This document shows positions 1 to 13,000 of a DNA stretch of 64,000 nucleotides, one piece after another. Position numbers and translations under genes: made by a program. The DNA lies in assembly GCF_949628215.1 (NCBI RefSeq), contig NC_134282.1:12460223-12524222 (forward strand). Direction: 5' to 3'. The DNA comes from Phalacrocorax aristotelis. Its lineage: Eukaryota; Chordata; Aves; Suliformes; Phalacrocoracidae. The notes under the pieces were generated by a model. It saw nothing but the letters and a program-made list of their open reading frames with translations. It had not been told where the DNA came from and made no database searches. How positions within the stretch are numbered: position 1 is the first letter of the stretch; each line of letters opens with the position of its first letter.

Positions 1-3000
1 GTGGATACATTCGGAAGTGATACACAAAGACATTCATATGGGTAAAGATGGTGGGTACGGGGACAAGGTCGTGAGGCAAGGGTAGCCTTGTAGAATAGAA
101 AGAGCGGAAGAGGTGATTGATGGGACTTGCAAAACTTCTCCAGGAAGGAGGGTCTAGCCCATTTTTGTACAGGGAAGCCAAATGACTAGTCAGCATACGA
201 CACAGGTTTCAGTATAATAAACTGATTTTTGGAGAGTATCACATGTTACTGCTGGTGAGAGGAGTTAGGAAAAGGTCGTATAAAAATGAAACCGTATATT
301 AAGTTGATTGAACTTGTTGAATGAAAGACAAATCTGGTTTCTATTCAAGGCTCTGTCATATGCTTCCTGGACCAGTGTAAACCTGATTTTTACACTTGTA
401 CAGAAGTTTCTTCCACTAAATCACCTTAATCTGTCCTGAGCCCCATCCTAACTTGCTAATACCTTGCTAATTAATTTGAATGTAGCTCTGCAATCATGGA
501 TTACTTGAATGCAGACTTTCCCATGCGTAAAATGGAAAAGCAAGATTTTTGGTTTCAGAACACTGCCTTTAAATGTTTAATTTATATTTAAAAACTCAGC
601 GTCAGGTTCTTTGATAAAAAGATGCCATAACAGGGTTGCTTCACTTCTGTTACCATTATTATTTTGAGTTATAGTGGGCAGGCTCAGTAGCGTTCTTGAG
701 TTGTTGGAGGAAAACACGGCTATGCTCAATGTGAATAAAATTTTTCATTGCAAATAAATACATGTGACTTTAATTGTGACTAGAAGCAGACCTGATTTTA
801 ACTATGTTATATATCTGAAGCACAGGGGTGAAAATGGGTCTCAAGTGTGAGCCACACAGCTCTCGGAAATGGGCTGCAAGTTGCATGAGTTATATACTAG
901 GACTTGCGAATTTGCTTTGTAAGCACTAGTTCTAATTTTATCAGTAAAGGTAAAAAGTATTCTAGACTCTGGACCATATGGTGGAAGCTAAAGCAACACT
1001 ACAATGATTTACATTGGGAAGGTTAATACCACACCTGCAAAGATCACATCTAGTACAGTCCTAGTGGTTTTGACAAATGTACATTTTTCCAATAGGCTAG
1101 AGGAGACATTTGTTCTAGGGTTTGCTCAACAAAGGGAAGGTCTTCTCCATCTCGTGTCTCCCAAGGGAAGTCCCTAGTCCCACTCCTTACGTCACTGTTT
1201 TTCCCCATTCTTTCCCATCCTTGTGTGCCATTAATGGCATGCAGGTCTTACTGCTGGATGCAAGAGTTTCTTATTGTAAAATTAAAACATCAGCGATTAT
1301 GTTTGTGACTTTCCTTGTGTGTAATGAACTGTAGAACTGAGACCTCAAGGAACCTTTCTGTTTACACTAACACTTGCATTTCTATGGCAGCAGTAAAGGA
1401 GCGGCTTCTGTCTATCTTAGAAGGAGTATCATTGCGGTTGTGTTGTACTTGAGTTATTTGTTTGTAAAGTTTTTCATTAGTTTATGACATGATCATTAGA
1501 GATGCTAAAAATGCACAAATTCAGCTGACTCCAGTTGAACTTGTTGGAATACAATTGAAAAAACTTGTCCTTAATAACTCTGGTACCATTGCTGTGGTAA
1601 TATCTGATAAGGTACATTTTTAGCCCCTGGAAGATGTTCTGTACCTGAATGCAAAAGTAACTAATCTCCTTTAGACCAAATGTAAGGCTTGATTAGGGTA
1701 TTTCAGAGCTGAATTGCTGTAGGTCGGTGGCACATCTTCGTAGCTTATGAAATCATCTAGGCATTCCAACTTACGTACCTTTAGCTTGGTCTCCACACCG
1801 TTTGCCTGTAAGTAGTAGGCTCAGGCCTCTTTAAAGAGCATAATAGGACCATCCTTTTCTACTGTAGATTGTAGCAACTCTATTCTTGTTTATTTAATCT
1901 CCGTGAGAACATCAGCTTCTTCTTGGAACTCCTTGTGAATAAAACACTTTTTGTGGAAACAGTCTGGTATTAGTGGATAGTTGGTATGTTTGTGTTAAAC
2001 ATTAAGTCTTTATGCCTTTTGTGTTCTTTTTCCTGATTAAATATTTATGTTGTTGAGGAATGAAACAAATATTTTAAATATTTGAAACTGATCATGAAAG
2101 ATGTTGAGACAGCATAAAAGAAAATTAAGATTTATGGTTTGAGTGTCTTCAAATTCCTACTGTGCTTTCATTTTTCTTATGTGTCTGCACTTCCCTTGGC
2201 AGCACTCAGATACCACGTGCGTGCTGTTATTGAACTTTCACCAAGGCAAAGATTGTGCGTAATAAAACTAAGAGTAAGTGCTGCTTTAGCAGATTCACTG
2301 TATCCAACCTTTACTTTGGATCAGAGTTCTTTGAGTTCAACCATGTTAGAGATTCTGTAGGGAAACTGTTTTTGTGTCCTTTAATTTGTTGCTTATTATG
2401 GCACAACTGTTTAGTATTTTGTGTTGTATACTTTGGTTCTGTACTCCCTAATTTATTGGAAAGCTAAATGTTATATTTAAATTACATAAAATATGCAGAC
2501 AGTTCAGAATACTCAATGTTGAAATTTTCATTAACTGAAATGTAAAGCCTGTCTCAAAACTGGGATGATTTTACTTCAGATTATTGTTTTTGCAGATGAT
2601 CCAATTTTGTATTCTGAAAAACAGAAGTGTTGTCTCTTATCAAGAGATCTATGAGAAAAATCTTGTTTCAGTATTTCCAATACTGATTTGCCTGGTATTC
2701 TCAAGTCCTAAAGAAAAGCTACTTCTTGCATGGAAGCAGCTTCGTGCATATATTTTTCATCTGGAAATGGTTTGCTAAGAGGTAGGGAGTACAGGATACA
2801 CTGTATTGCAGAAATACACAAATTTAACTCCCTTTCTGTTCTGTGTTACTTACAAAAGTGATCTCACCACATTTATAGTGTGTTATGAGAGACTGTATTT
2901 GCAAACATCAGAAACTACAGTTACAATGCAGTAACTCACACAGCTCTGCAGGGCTAGTGGCATTGACTTGTATCACCTCAGCATACTGGTTTCACAGAGG

Positions 3001-3344
3001 ATATCACTATTTCAGATTTGTTCTTGATGACATGCTTGTTAATACCACAGCTTGTTGTATTAAAACAAATGAGACAAGGAGAAGTAGAACAGTGGCCTGT
3101 GATATGTTGTGGGACTGTGAAGACTGGAGTTCACTTGCCTCCTTTCCCCTTGGTCTTTGCAACTGGAGAGGAAGGTGCTGTGCCTTCTCTTGCCAGCTGC
3201 AGGGAGCAACTGCAGAGGAGAATTCTTGCATACCACCTGCTCTTCTAGACTACAGCATGCTTAGAGCAAATGAAATGGAAGAGCACAGCCCCAAAGAATC
3301 CTTGACACAACAGATTCAAGCAGGAATTTTATAAGTCAGGCAAC
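1..3344. other. Non-coding upstream region / probable PLS1 5' intron, first part
   Basis: I see no recognisable exon here. The stretch is AT-rich with scattered short open frames that show no protein family. Since PLS1's coding start at 9939 follows a splice acceptor at 9899-9900, at least one untranslated exon must lie further upstream, so this is probably intronic. A 149-codon open frame at 2885-3334 lies just before the CR1 element and is discussed as a finding. Confidence 0.5.
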
Positions 3345-4040
3345 ACGTGGTAAGATTGGCTGGAAAGCTGCCCAGCAGAGAAGGACCTGGAGGTATTGGT
3401 TGCCAGCCAGCTGAACATGAGCCAGCAGTATGCCCAGGTGGCCAAGAAGGCCAACAGCATCCTGGCTTGTATCAGGAATAGTGTGGCCAGCAGGAGCAGG
3501 GAGGTGATAGTGCCCCTGTACTCAGCACTGGTGAGGCTGCACATAAAGTACTGTGTTCGGTTTTGGGCCCCTCGCTACAAGGACATTGAGTTGCTGGAGT
3601 GTGTCCAGAGAAGGACAACAAAGCTGGTGAAGGGTCTGGAGAGCAGGTCTTATGAGGAACTGGGGTTGTTGAGCCTGGAGAAAAGGAGAATGAGGGGAGA
3701 CCTTATTGCTCTACAACTACCTGAAATGAGGTTGTGGTAAGGTGGATGTTTGTCTCTTCTCCCAAGTAACTTGTGATAGGATGAGATGAAATGGCCTCAA
3801 GTTATGTCAGGAGAGGTTTAGATTGGATATTAGGAAAAAAATCTTTACTGAAAGAGTGGTCAGGCATTGGAACAGGCTGCCCAGAGGGGTGGCGGAGTCA
3901 CCATCCCTAGAGGTGTTCAAAAAAAGGTGTAGACGTGGGACTTTGGGACGTGGTTCAGGAGGCCTGGGGGTGTTGCGTTGATGGTTGGACTTGATGATCC
4001 TAGAGGTCTTTTCCAAACTTAATGATTCTATGATTCTGTG
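3345..4040 (+). mobile_element. CR1 LINE, 5'-truncated 3' portion
   Basis: The first part reads as the C-terminal end of a CR1 ORF2 (reverse transcriptase): residues such as [20 protein letters not shown], then [13 protein letters not shown], at about 3396-3720. The frame breaks near 3715-3740, where the expected YNYLKGG-type ending is disrupted. The CR1 3' UTR follows, with its usual 'ggaacaggctgcccagaggg' block near 3868 and 'ggttggacttgatgatcct' near 3983. The element ends in short ATTCTATG-type repeats at about 4023-4040, the hallmark CR1 tail. It lacks most of the element, as is usual for CR1 copies, and is inactive. It lies in the same orientation as PLS1. Confidence 0.93.
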
Positions 4041-7000
4041 GATGAGGAGACATTGCTTTGCGTGTGGATATGGGATAGACAGATGTCATGTCCCTGTTCC
4101 AGAACAGATGGGATAACACACTCCCAGCCCTGTGCTGGAGGCAGGTGAAATGTGTAGAACTCTTAGGAAAATAAGTAATTAACCAAACCAAAACAGGTCA
4201 CACATGGTCTGAGATAATCAGTTTGGGCAAATTCAGCTCAAAGTGTTGGTGTAGCTAAACTGTAAACAGGTTAGGTTTGCAGTACGTTTCAGGAAAGGTA
4301 CTTCTATGAACTCTGCATGCAATAGCATTTTTTCTGAATTACTTTCCTAGAAGTGGTCCTTCTGGCACAAGTAAGGTTTCCCTTGATGTTTTTTCTTAGG
4401 AGTGCTGAATGCATCAATACAAAGCACAGGCAGGCTGAGATCCTGTTGAATGATGTATGTGAAGGAAACTCCGTGAAACTGATACTGCTGATGAATTTGA
4501 ATGTAGCCATGTATACTGTACACTCAGCAGCCAAAGGAAGCTTGGAGGCATTTTGTTTAGATGAAAAGGTATCTTTCTAAAGTAAACATGTATCTGCTTT
4601 ATAATAGAATTGCTCTTCGTCCTGACTTAAGCCTCATGAAATTATTTTGTACTTATACCATAGTACGTGAAGTCAGATCAGGCCTGTGACCAGTCTAACA
4701 GTTATGTATCTCAGCTTATTGTTTTATTGTTTATTCCCAAGTCACCCATGTTTATCTTAAAGGCATAGTGGAAAATACTGATTTTATTATTCACCAGAAT
4801 TACTGTACTATGTTGAATAAATTCCTGTGGAGTGAATAATTAACTTAAATGTGAATCTTCTGCTCCTCCTTATATGAGATACATATTTCATGGGCACAAA
4901 ATTTATCACTCTGGCTGGTTTGATAGTCTTCCACTAGCAAAGATCAGTACATATAGTTTTGGAAGAAGTTAAAAAGAAACCCTATTTTTCTCTCTTAAAT
5001 TGTACCTTGTTCACTGTGTAACGCTGTACATAGAAGATTGAGGAAAATTCCATGGATTATCAGTTTATATGTTTGAAGCATAACATTTCTTCATTGTTAT
5101 CCTCTAACTTCTAGTAATTAAATGCTTTTGATGGTCATAAATATATCCAGCCATGTGTACGAGCCCAGGCTGAGAAACATACCCTCTGAGTCTTTTAGGT
5201 GTAGTAAAACTTGAGACTGACTGTATGATATGTAAAGAACTTTCCACTTCATACTACTCTGTTAATAACTGTACCTGATACCATAATTATACCCGCCTTT
5301 TCGTTCAAAAATTAGCAATGTGCTTCAGCAGTTGCAATATCTTTTTAAATTTTTTAATGTATACAGGGATATGTATTTATATAGCTAATTACCTCGACCT
5401 TTTGGTGCTCTCCTGTTTTAAAGGTTTACAAGCATCCTCTTTGCTGCATTAGGAGTGGATCTATTTTTGTATCTTTCTTTATAAGACCCAGTGCTCATCA
5501 TTCTACAGGTGTATTCGATTCTTTCTTTCTATGTTTAGAGGACTACATTCTGCAATCAAGACTTGTTTCCCTAATGCCAGACAAAAATAACAGCAACAAA
5601 AGAAAATAAGCTCTTGAGTCAGCATTTGTAATGTCAGTTGTCATTGTGGAAGCAGCTGCGTGTGGAAACAAGGCAAACAGAATTTGAAATGAAGAGCAGG
5701 AAAAGAAATTGCCAATTGCCTGCAAGGATGGAGAAAATTATTGGGCCTGATTGCCAATCAACTGCCCTGGTTTTGATAATGGGTCAAAAGAGTGGCAGGA
5801 ACTGCTTTTCGGCTTGCTCGCTTTATCCTGCCTGGTTGCTCAGCCACAGATACTCCTCCGCACACAAAGAAATACCATGATGGTATCAACAGTAGTTTGC
5901 ATCTGTATTAGTGTTGGATGTGGAACGTTTCCAGGAGGCCTTAGTGAATTGTCTTTAGATACAAAAAACCTTCCGGGTGTAGAAGGCAGGGGAGGGATAG
6001 ATGAATACTGTTAGTTCACATTAAGCGTATATGCAGGGACTTAAAAGAAGATCAAGGGCACTTTCTCAGCATAAGATCAGTGTTCGTACCCACCCTGTCC
6101 TGGGGCAGCAGGAGGTGGTTTAACATGAGCATAGACTAGAGAAAAATCTAAGTGTCGTATGAACGCTGCTGGAGTACAGGGAAATGCGTTCTCTGTAATC
6201 GAATATATCTCTCAGCAGGTAGTCATAGTTCAATAGACATGTGCTTTTGGAGGCTTAATGTTAAATCTTGTCAGCATTGTCTGTGGACAGTTATCTTGGG
6301 TGGTGATAAACCCGTATGCGCAATGGATTTATTAGCTGAGATAGAAGGTCTCTGTTTCTATATTGAAATTGTCTGAAATATCTGACGAGTTTAGTTGTTG
6401 CCTCTGCTTACTCAAACGAGATCTCCTGAATGCCAGAACCATGATTGCAGCACTTCTACCATTTAATTGACCAGCTAATTTACCCTGTAATATTACAATA
6501 GGGTATTTAAGACCGTCTCTTTAGAGCAGAGGTATTAGCTTTATTTATCTGTTTCATTCAAGAACAGATGTTTCTACTGTGTTACTGAAATAATCAATGT
6601 CTTTGGAAATGCAAGATCGCTATTTTCTGAAATAGAGTGATGGAAAATCTAAATTGTGAATCATAAAAAGGGAGGAGTAAAACTAATTGCAACTTTGCAG
6701 AAATTGTTTTTTATAAAATCTGACTCATGGTATTGGTAAACAGTTAAAATATTAACAGTATGACAGATCTGGTGTTGTCTTTTGCATCTGTGTGACTGAA
6801 TATTTCACTTATGCTTTGGCATGCTGTTTCTGTATTTCAGGGGAATGTCTTCTGTATTTTTGTAGCTTCAGTGTCCTTTAAATTTCCTTAGTAATTCGGA
6901 TTTAAATCTTTAATATTTTCCCCCAATTTTTCCACAGTTCATTATTTCTTTATTTTTTTAATTGCCACACCAGGTTTCCAGTCAAAGTACTTGCGCTTCC

Positions 7001-9900
7001 AGAAACGTGTGTGTGTAAGGTCATTTTTTCTGAATATATATTTTAATTTTTTTTTTGAGTGTGAAGACTGGTACATGCTGCTAGTAAGCTTAGCAAAATG
7101 GATGAGTAGGATTTTAGTACTTAAATAAGATTGAGTGACATGAAGGAAAACGACTTAACTCGCCACCCACCCTCAAGGCCGTATCCCATGTAACCCACAG
7201 GAATAGTCCCAGTGAAGACAGAGGAAATACTAACCCGAGTAAAGTAGACAGAATCTCATTAAAATAACCCACTGTTGTTTAAGAACTCTTTTTTTATATC
7301 ATCGTGGAAGAAAACTAAATTACTGCAGAAACTTTAACTATCATCATGGAAGAAATGGAAACTACTGCCTTGAAGCAGAAACATTTGCTTATAAGAGAAT
7401 CAGTTACATAGAGAAAAACAAGTTAGATGCACTATCTTATGCAGCAATGTAAGTGTAGATAGGGCCCAAATAAATATTTTGACTTCTGTACTTTGAGACA
7501 GTAGTCACATACTGTTGTGATGAAAACTCTTGTGTATTTTCTTGAATGGCCTGGCAATGCAGTTGCTACCTTAGAAGGTTTCACCATCTCTCATGTTACT
7601 TATTTTCCTTAAAATCCTGACCCCAGTTGAAGTTTGTTACATGAGAATCTTAACTTCCAAGTAATTTTCTTTTTGAAGGGAATGTCTAACTCTGATGGTT
7701 TCAGATAAGCACAAACTTCAAAACATAACCCCACTGATCAAAAAAAACCAAACCAAAACAAAACCCACCACTGAGAGAAAAAATAACAAGTGTAAAAAAT
7801 GTTCTTTAAAAATAAGTTGCAGTATTTTGTAGTATTTTGAACAAATAGTATTTTTAAATAAAAAAGCGACTATTTTGAAAAAAGTTGGGTGCTGCTCGTT
7901 GCTAGCTCATGAACATTGCTTATGTCATTATGCATACAGGTTTAGCTACATGTAGGATACCTTGTTCAGCATTTCTCTTAGCTCTAGAGACCTTTCCATC
8001 ATCTCCTGCAGAGTATTTTTTTCCTTACAAACAGATCAAGAATTCTTAGTACTTCGTAGCATAGTATTGTATAGTTTATTCTGTCCCATACAGAGTTCTC
8101 TTACCAGCAGTTAAAAACAGTAGAAAATAGAATGTCCCATTGCCTACCAAAGGTAAAAACTTACTTTGTGTTTAAGGAAATGCTGTTGTGGGAGTCACAA
8201 CCATCTTATTGAAAACTGCCTGGAACCTAAACGTGTGCAGAGTTACAGTTAAGAGCTCTACAAAGCTTTTTGATTTAAGAACTCCTATTTATATAGAATA
8301 TTAATATAAATGATGAAAAGTTTATCATTCCAGATTCAACAAAAGGCAAAATAATATGAGGAGGAATGCCATAATACATAGCTTTGGATTGGTAGATTTG
8401 AGAAAAATTATCAGGCCCAGTATCTTTGTCGAGTTCTAATTTCTGGCTACCTGAATCTCCATCTAGTGACGTGCTTTCCAACATAGTATCCAAATATGTT
8501 GAATAACAGTGTTTCTTAATAATTTAATATTTGCAAGTCAATTTTTAATCCAGATGGGTGGTTTTTGTTGGGTTGTTTTTTTTTTTTGTCAAGTTGTATC
8601 TTGTTTCCTTTTTACCCTGAGAGATACTGGTAAATATGAGGATGTTAGAATATTGACAGCCTTAGACATCCTGTTCTGTTGATATGCATGATTTCTGGGG
8701 GAGAAGCAGCTGCATATAGCAGGTCTGAATATAATTATTAAGAGCAAATAATAAGCTGGCCATTACAAGAATATTTTTCTTGCTCTCAAGCAAAAACATT
8801 AAACCAGAAACAACTAAACTAGAAGGGAAAACGTACACCGGTATAGGACATCTTTGAAAATAGTAATGTAAGGTGGATTTTTGTCGCTTTGGCTTATAAA
8901 GTAAAAGCAAAGACACAACTTTGACTTCATTTAGGCGCAGCAGCCCTGTAGCACAGTGTGCTCTCTACAGCCCGGTGCTGCTCAGAGCTTTGCACAGGCA
9001 GGTGGATGCTGCCATAGGCATACCTTGTGTGTGCCAACGGCATCTGCACGGTGGAAAATAGCAAATGCAAATATAAGCTGGTGTATTGGAGACAATTGCG
9101 TGTGACTTCTTTACAAACTTGCACTTACTAACAAGGGTCTGAATAATCCTGTTGTGGTAAAGCTTCAATAAGAGGAAATAGGTGAGGATCTGTCATGGGG
9201 GTTTATCAACCCCTGTGAAGGTGCCTTCTGTTTTGCTTTTTTGTGGAGTTAGGTAGAGAAAGTAGATTCACATTGAGACTCCAATCTTCATGCTCAGTAA
9301 AAGCCTTTATTTGGCTCTTTGACAGTGTTGTGAGGCAACAGGCTTGTCAGAAGGCTGGAGTAAAGGTCAGGAGGTGGTAATTTCTGCAGCAGCTGTGGAA
9401 AGGCTCATCGGCTTTCACCTGCTGATTGTAACCAGGTGCTTGAACGTGTTCCACTAAGGGTTACTACTGTTCAAATGTTGGCATGCTCAATGCTTTGCAG
9501 GACTAGTTCCTAGCACTAAATGCTAATTGGCAATGATACTGCATTGCACTAAAACTAATTTTTCTAAAAATTGTTTGTTGAAATGGAAGGTGATGATTTT
9601 AAGGTTGGAAAGCCACTCAAGCGATGGAGGTAGACTGTTGGTCAGTGCTTATTCTAAGCAAATGAAAAACGTAAGTGCATTGAAAGCACATGCTCCTACT
9701 GTGAATTCTCAGTCACTATTACAGTGAAAAGAATTACTAGGTGTCTGAGGTACTTTAAAAGTGTTGCTTGTGACATTTTAAGCGTGCCAGGCTTGGAAAC
9801 GTCATTCAGGTCTGATACTGATCTTCGCAATATAAGGTAACTTGTATTAATTAGTTTGTGCTTGGAATTAAAGCCTTATATATTTCCTCTTTATTAATAG
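4041..9900. other. Probable PLS1 5' intron, second part
   Basis: No exon or known element was recognised in this 5.9 kb AT-rich stretch. It contains A- or T-rich tracts (for example 7740-7770 and 8575-8588) and an imperfect tandem duplication at about 7295-7382. It ends in the splice acceptor attaatag at 9893-9900. Confidence 0.5.
7295..7382. repeat. Imperfect tandem duplication, two copies of about 42-46 bp
   Basis: Copy one starts with atcatcgtggaagaaa near 7298 and copy two with atcatcatggaagaaa near 7340. Each continues into an 'act...tactgc...agaaac' segment. The copies differ by several substitutions and small gaps, so the duplication is not recent. Confidence 0.55.
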
Positions 9901-9938
9901 GTGTAAGCAACTGAGAGCAATACTTCTTCTGTTCAGAG
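9901..9938 (+). other. PLS1: PLS1 5' UTR portion of first coding exon
   Basis: This is the 38-nt untranslated leader between the acceptor AG at 9899-9900 and the ATG at 9939. The acceptor indicates that transcription starts further upstream in a separate non-coding exon, as is known for mammalian PLS1. Confidence 0.75.
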
Positions 9939-10008
9939 ATGGAAAACAACATAACTACTATCTCTCGCGAAGAGCTTGAAGAACTGAGAGAAGCATTCAG
10001 TAAAATAG
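9939..10008 (+). CDS. PLS1: PLS1 coding exon 1
   Basis: Encodes residues 1-23 plus one base, starting [20 protein letters not shown], the helix leading into EF-hand 1. The start is the first ATG after the acceptor and matches the family N-terminus. Donor is gtatgt at 10009. Confidence 0.95.
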
Positions 10009-13000
10009 GTATGTTTTAAATAAGACAATAGTAAGGATTGCATTAACATTGCAAAGCTGTGTAGGATCTGTGGAAGTCTCTACAGATCACCCTGTTTTGA
10101 TAGAGCCATGTTTTCCTTTTGTATTGCCAGTAATAGCTAAGAAAATAAGAATGTTTACATAAACTCCCTTATTTGCACTAAAACTATGTGCATTCATTCA
10201 TTTCTTTCAGTAATGAAAACAACTGCAACTGCCCAGCCAGAAAATGTATTATTTATGCCATTGTATATGCAGCATAAGTGTCAAAATGCAGTTTTTTGAA
10301 CTCAATAAATCTGAAAAAAGTTTGATTAAACTTCAATTGTGAAATATATTTTCATGTTAGATTACTGACACTTTGGTTTTCCTTTTCTTGCACGCTTTGG
10401 TAAACTAGTAATTTCTCTTTGTTTTTTTTGATTGGATTTTACATTTTGAGTAAGCTAAACTTGGAGTTTTTTTGATCTTGCTTTTGCAGCTATCAGATGT
10501 TAATAAATAACTGTACGATTTTGTATGCTTGACAAGATGTTTGCAGATTAATCTGAGAGTAAACAGAAAGAGTGAGAAATTATGTAGCAACCCTATTTTC
10601 AGATCGCAATACCGTTGTGAATGTTAAAGTTCATGTCTGTTTTATTTCTTGTTTGCTGCAGTTCTGTGGGGGTGACATGTAACTACATAGCTCAGCAAAT
10701 CAGACAAACATTTGTAATCATTCACAAAGTGGGAACAGGGTTGCGTTAGGCAAGAAGTCTTAAATATTAGGAGTCTCCAACTTGGTAAAGAGACTATTGG
10801 TAAGCTGTGTGTTAGAGATCTGTAAGACCATGAGTAGTATGGAAGAGGGGGAAAAAGGAATTATTCAGTTTCTGTCAATGCAGGTATCGCGTGATGTCCA
10901 GCAGAGAGTCAGAAAGCTTAAAATAAAAATAAGTAACTTTTCTTCATGACAAATAATAAAACCATGAACCCATTGACTTGGGATGTGTTTGAGACAAAAA
11001 AAAACCCAAAAACCAAAGGAATAAGATATGTGCATGGAAGGTAATACATGATGTAGTCTGTAGCTCAAGAAGTCTATAGCCTGCGGGAGCTGGAAAGACA
11101 GACCAAAGAAAAAAAGCACTGTATACATGTATCAGTCTACTGGGAGGTGTTAGGATAGGCAGATAGTCACTGGTGTTCTCTGGCAGCTTTTCAGTCTGTT
11201 TGGTTTTCACCATCTGCGTTCCTTCTCTTCTTCCCTTTCCTTCCTGCATGTTTTCACATTTCTGCTCTACATATTGTCTGTACTGCGCCTATCACTGAAA
11301 AGCTTTTTCTTCCTTACTATAATATAAAAATTAAACCTCATTTTGCTTTTTTCTTCTTTCATTTTTATATTTCCAGTATCTTTATGGATGAAATGTTTGC
11401 AGCTATATTGGTACATTGAGAGAAAAGGCATATATTTAAACTCTCTGCTTGTCATCATGGAAACTTAACCTCAGTGAAAGACGAACCTAGAGAAATAAAA
11501 TAGCTGGTAATCTGAGTGAGCTCATGAGCACGTCTTCTGCTTTTTAGACCATCCCTGTTTTGTGTTGTTACGTGTCTGCAAGCCAGACAGTGGATGGATT
11601 GATACATATGCAGGCATAAAGTTTGACTGTGTAGTGATTTGTGAATTGTTGGTAGTATCGAAAAACACAGATATTTTTTTAACAGGTGTTTTTAATATTT
11701 TGTTGCCAGTGAAATGTAGCCTTCTTATGAAGCTGTACAGAAGCTACAGAGTGTAGTATGGATTATGGGGAAATTACTGCATAGCAATCAGTTATGGCTA
11801 GAGGAGAAAGGATGTTTCTCTGCTTGGCTTTTTGTAATGTGATGCATATTCATCCAGACTGTTGGTATTGACTGAGTTCTGATACTAGAGACAATATGAA
11901 GAGAGGTCTTTAACTAGTAAATGAAAAAAACCCCAAAGTGGGAGCATCGTGACAAGTCAGAAAAGTGGCCTCATCGTTTCGCTTCTGTTTCTGACACATT
12001 ATGTTATTTGTGACGTACTCTTAAATTACATACCTTAGATGCATCATTTGTAGAACTGGAAAAATACTATTAATTCATATTTTTCAAGAGCTTTAATATG
12101 GTTGTGAAAGAGACTGAAAATTCTTGTCAAGCATGGAAAATATTAGCACGAAATATACAAAATTATAGACATTATATCCAGCACTAATTATGCTGGATAT
12201 GATTTCTTGTATTTGATTGAGCTTCATCTATACTGTGTATGGACTATAGCTTTCCTACTTTTAAAAGTAGTTCTCTTCATTGCATAGACATAGCAGTATA
12301 GGTACAAGTATGGCTATTTTTCTCAAATTCTGCTTGTATAGATGTGTACACTCATATATGGAAATCCGCATAGATATAAAAAAATTAGGAACAGTTAATG
12401 TGTTTGATTCATTTACACATTACACTGGATGAAAACATATAGGTTTGTTAAATGGTGCTTTGATAAACTAAGACAAAAATTCAGGACAGCTTTCTGCACA
12501 CAGATTGGCCTAAGGTGGAAGTACAAAGGGTATTTTTATGATTTCTGTGCTGCTGCATTTTTCCTCATGAGTAACACAAATTATACTGAATGTTTCTTAA
12601 TTTGTTTTTATGATACAGCCATTCATTTCTTTCCACAATTGTGGACCTATACCATACCTTTTGTTGCAAAAAGCATTCTGATACTTTGCTATACATGGAC
12701 ATTCTGGATGTGTGGTCTTGGGAGCCAAGCGTAAGTGAAGGTGGCACTACAAATAGCTCCCAACAGAGTTAGTTAATAGATTAAGGAAGGTCACCTTTAA
12801 TAAACAGATGCAGATCATCCCAGATATATTCTTCACAGGTAAGCCTAACCACATCAAAAGTTTTGAAGAACAGAAAATGTGTATCAGATACTAGGCTAAG
12901 AAACAAAACAGAGTCAGATAGAGTTCCTGTGTAAGTAGTTTTTCTTGTTTAAGTGTGCCCTTCTAATACGAACTTGCATCAGATTTGAGTGTATTGATTG

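Noticed and set aside
1-9900. Search for ATR exons, since ATR neighbours PLS1 in human
   Set aside because: No ATR-like coding segment was recognised on either strand. The gene is expected further left, beyond the untranslated start of PLS1.
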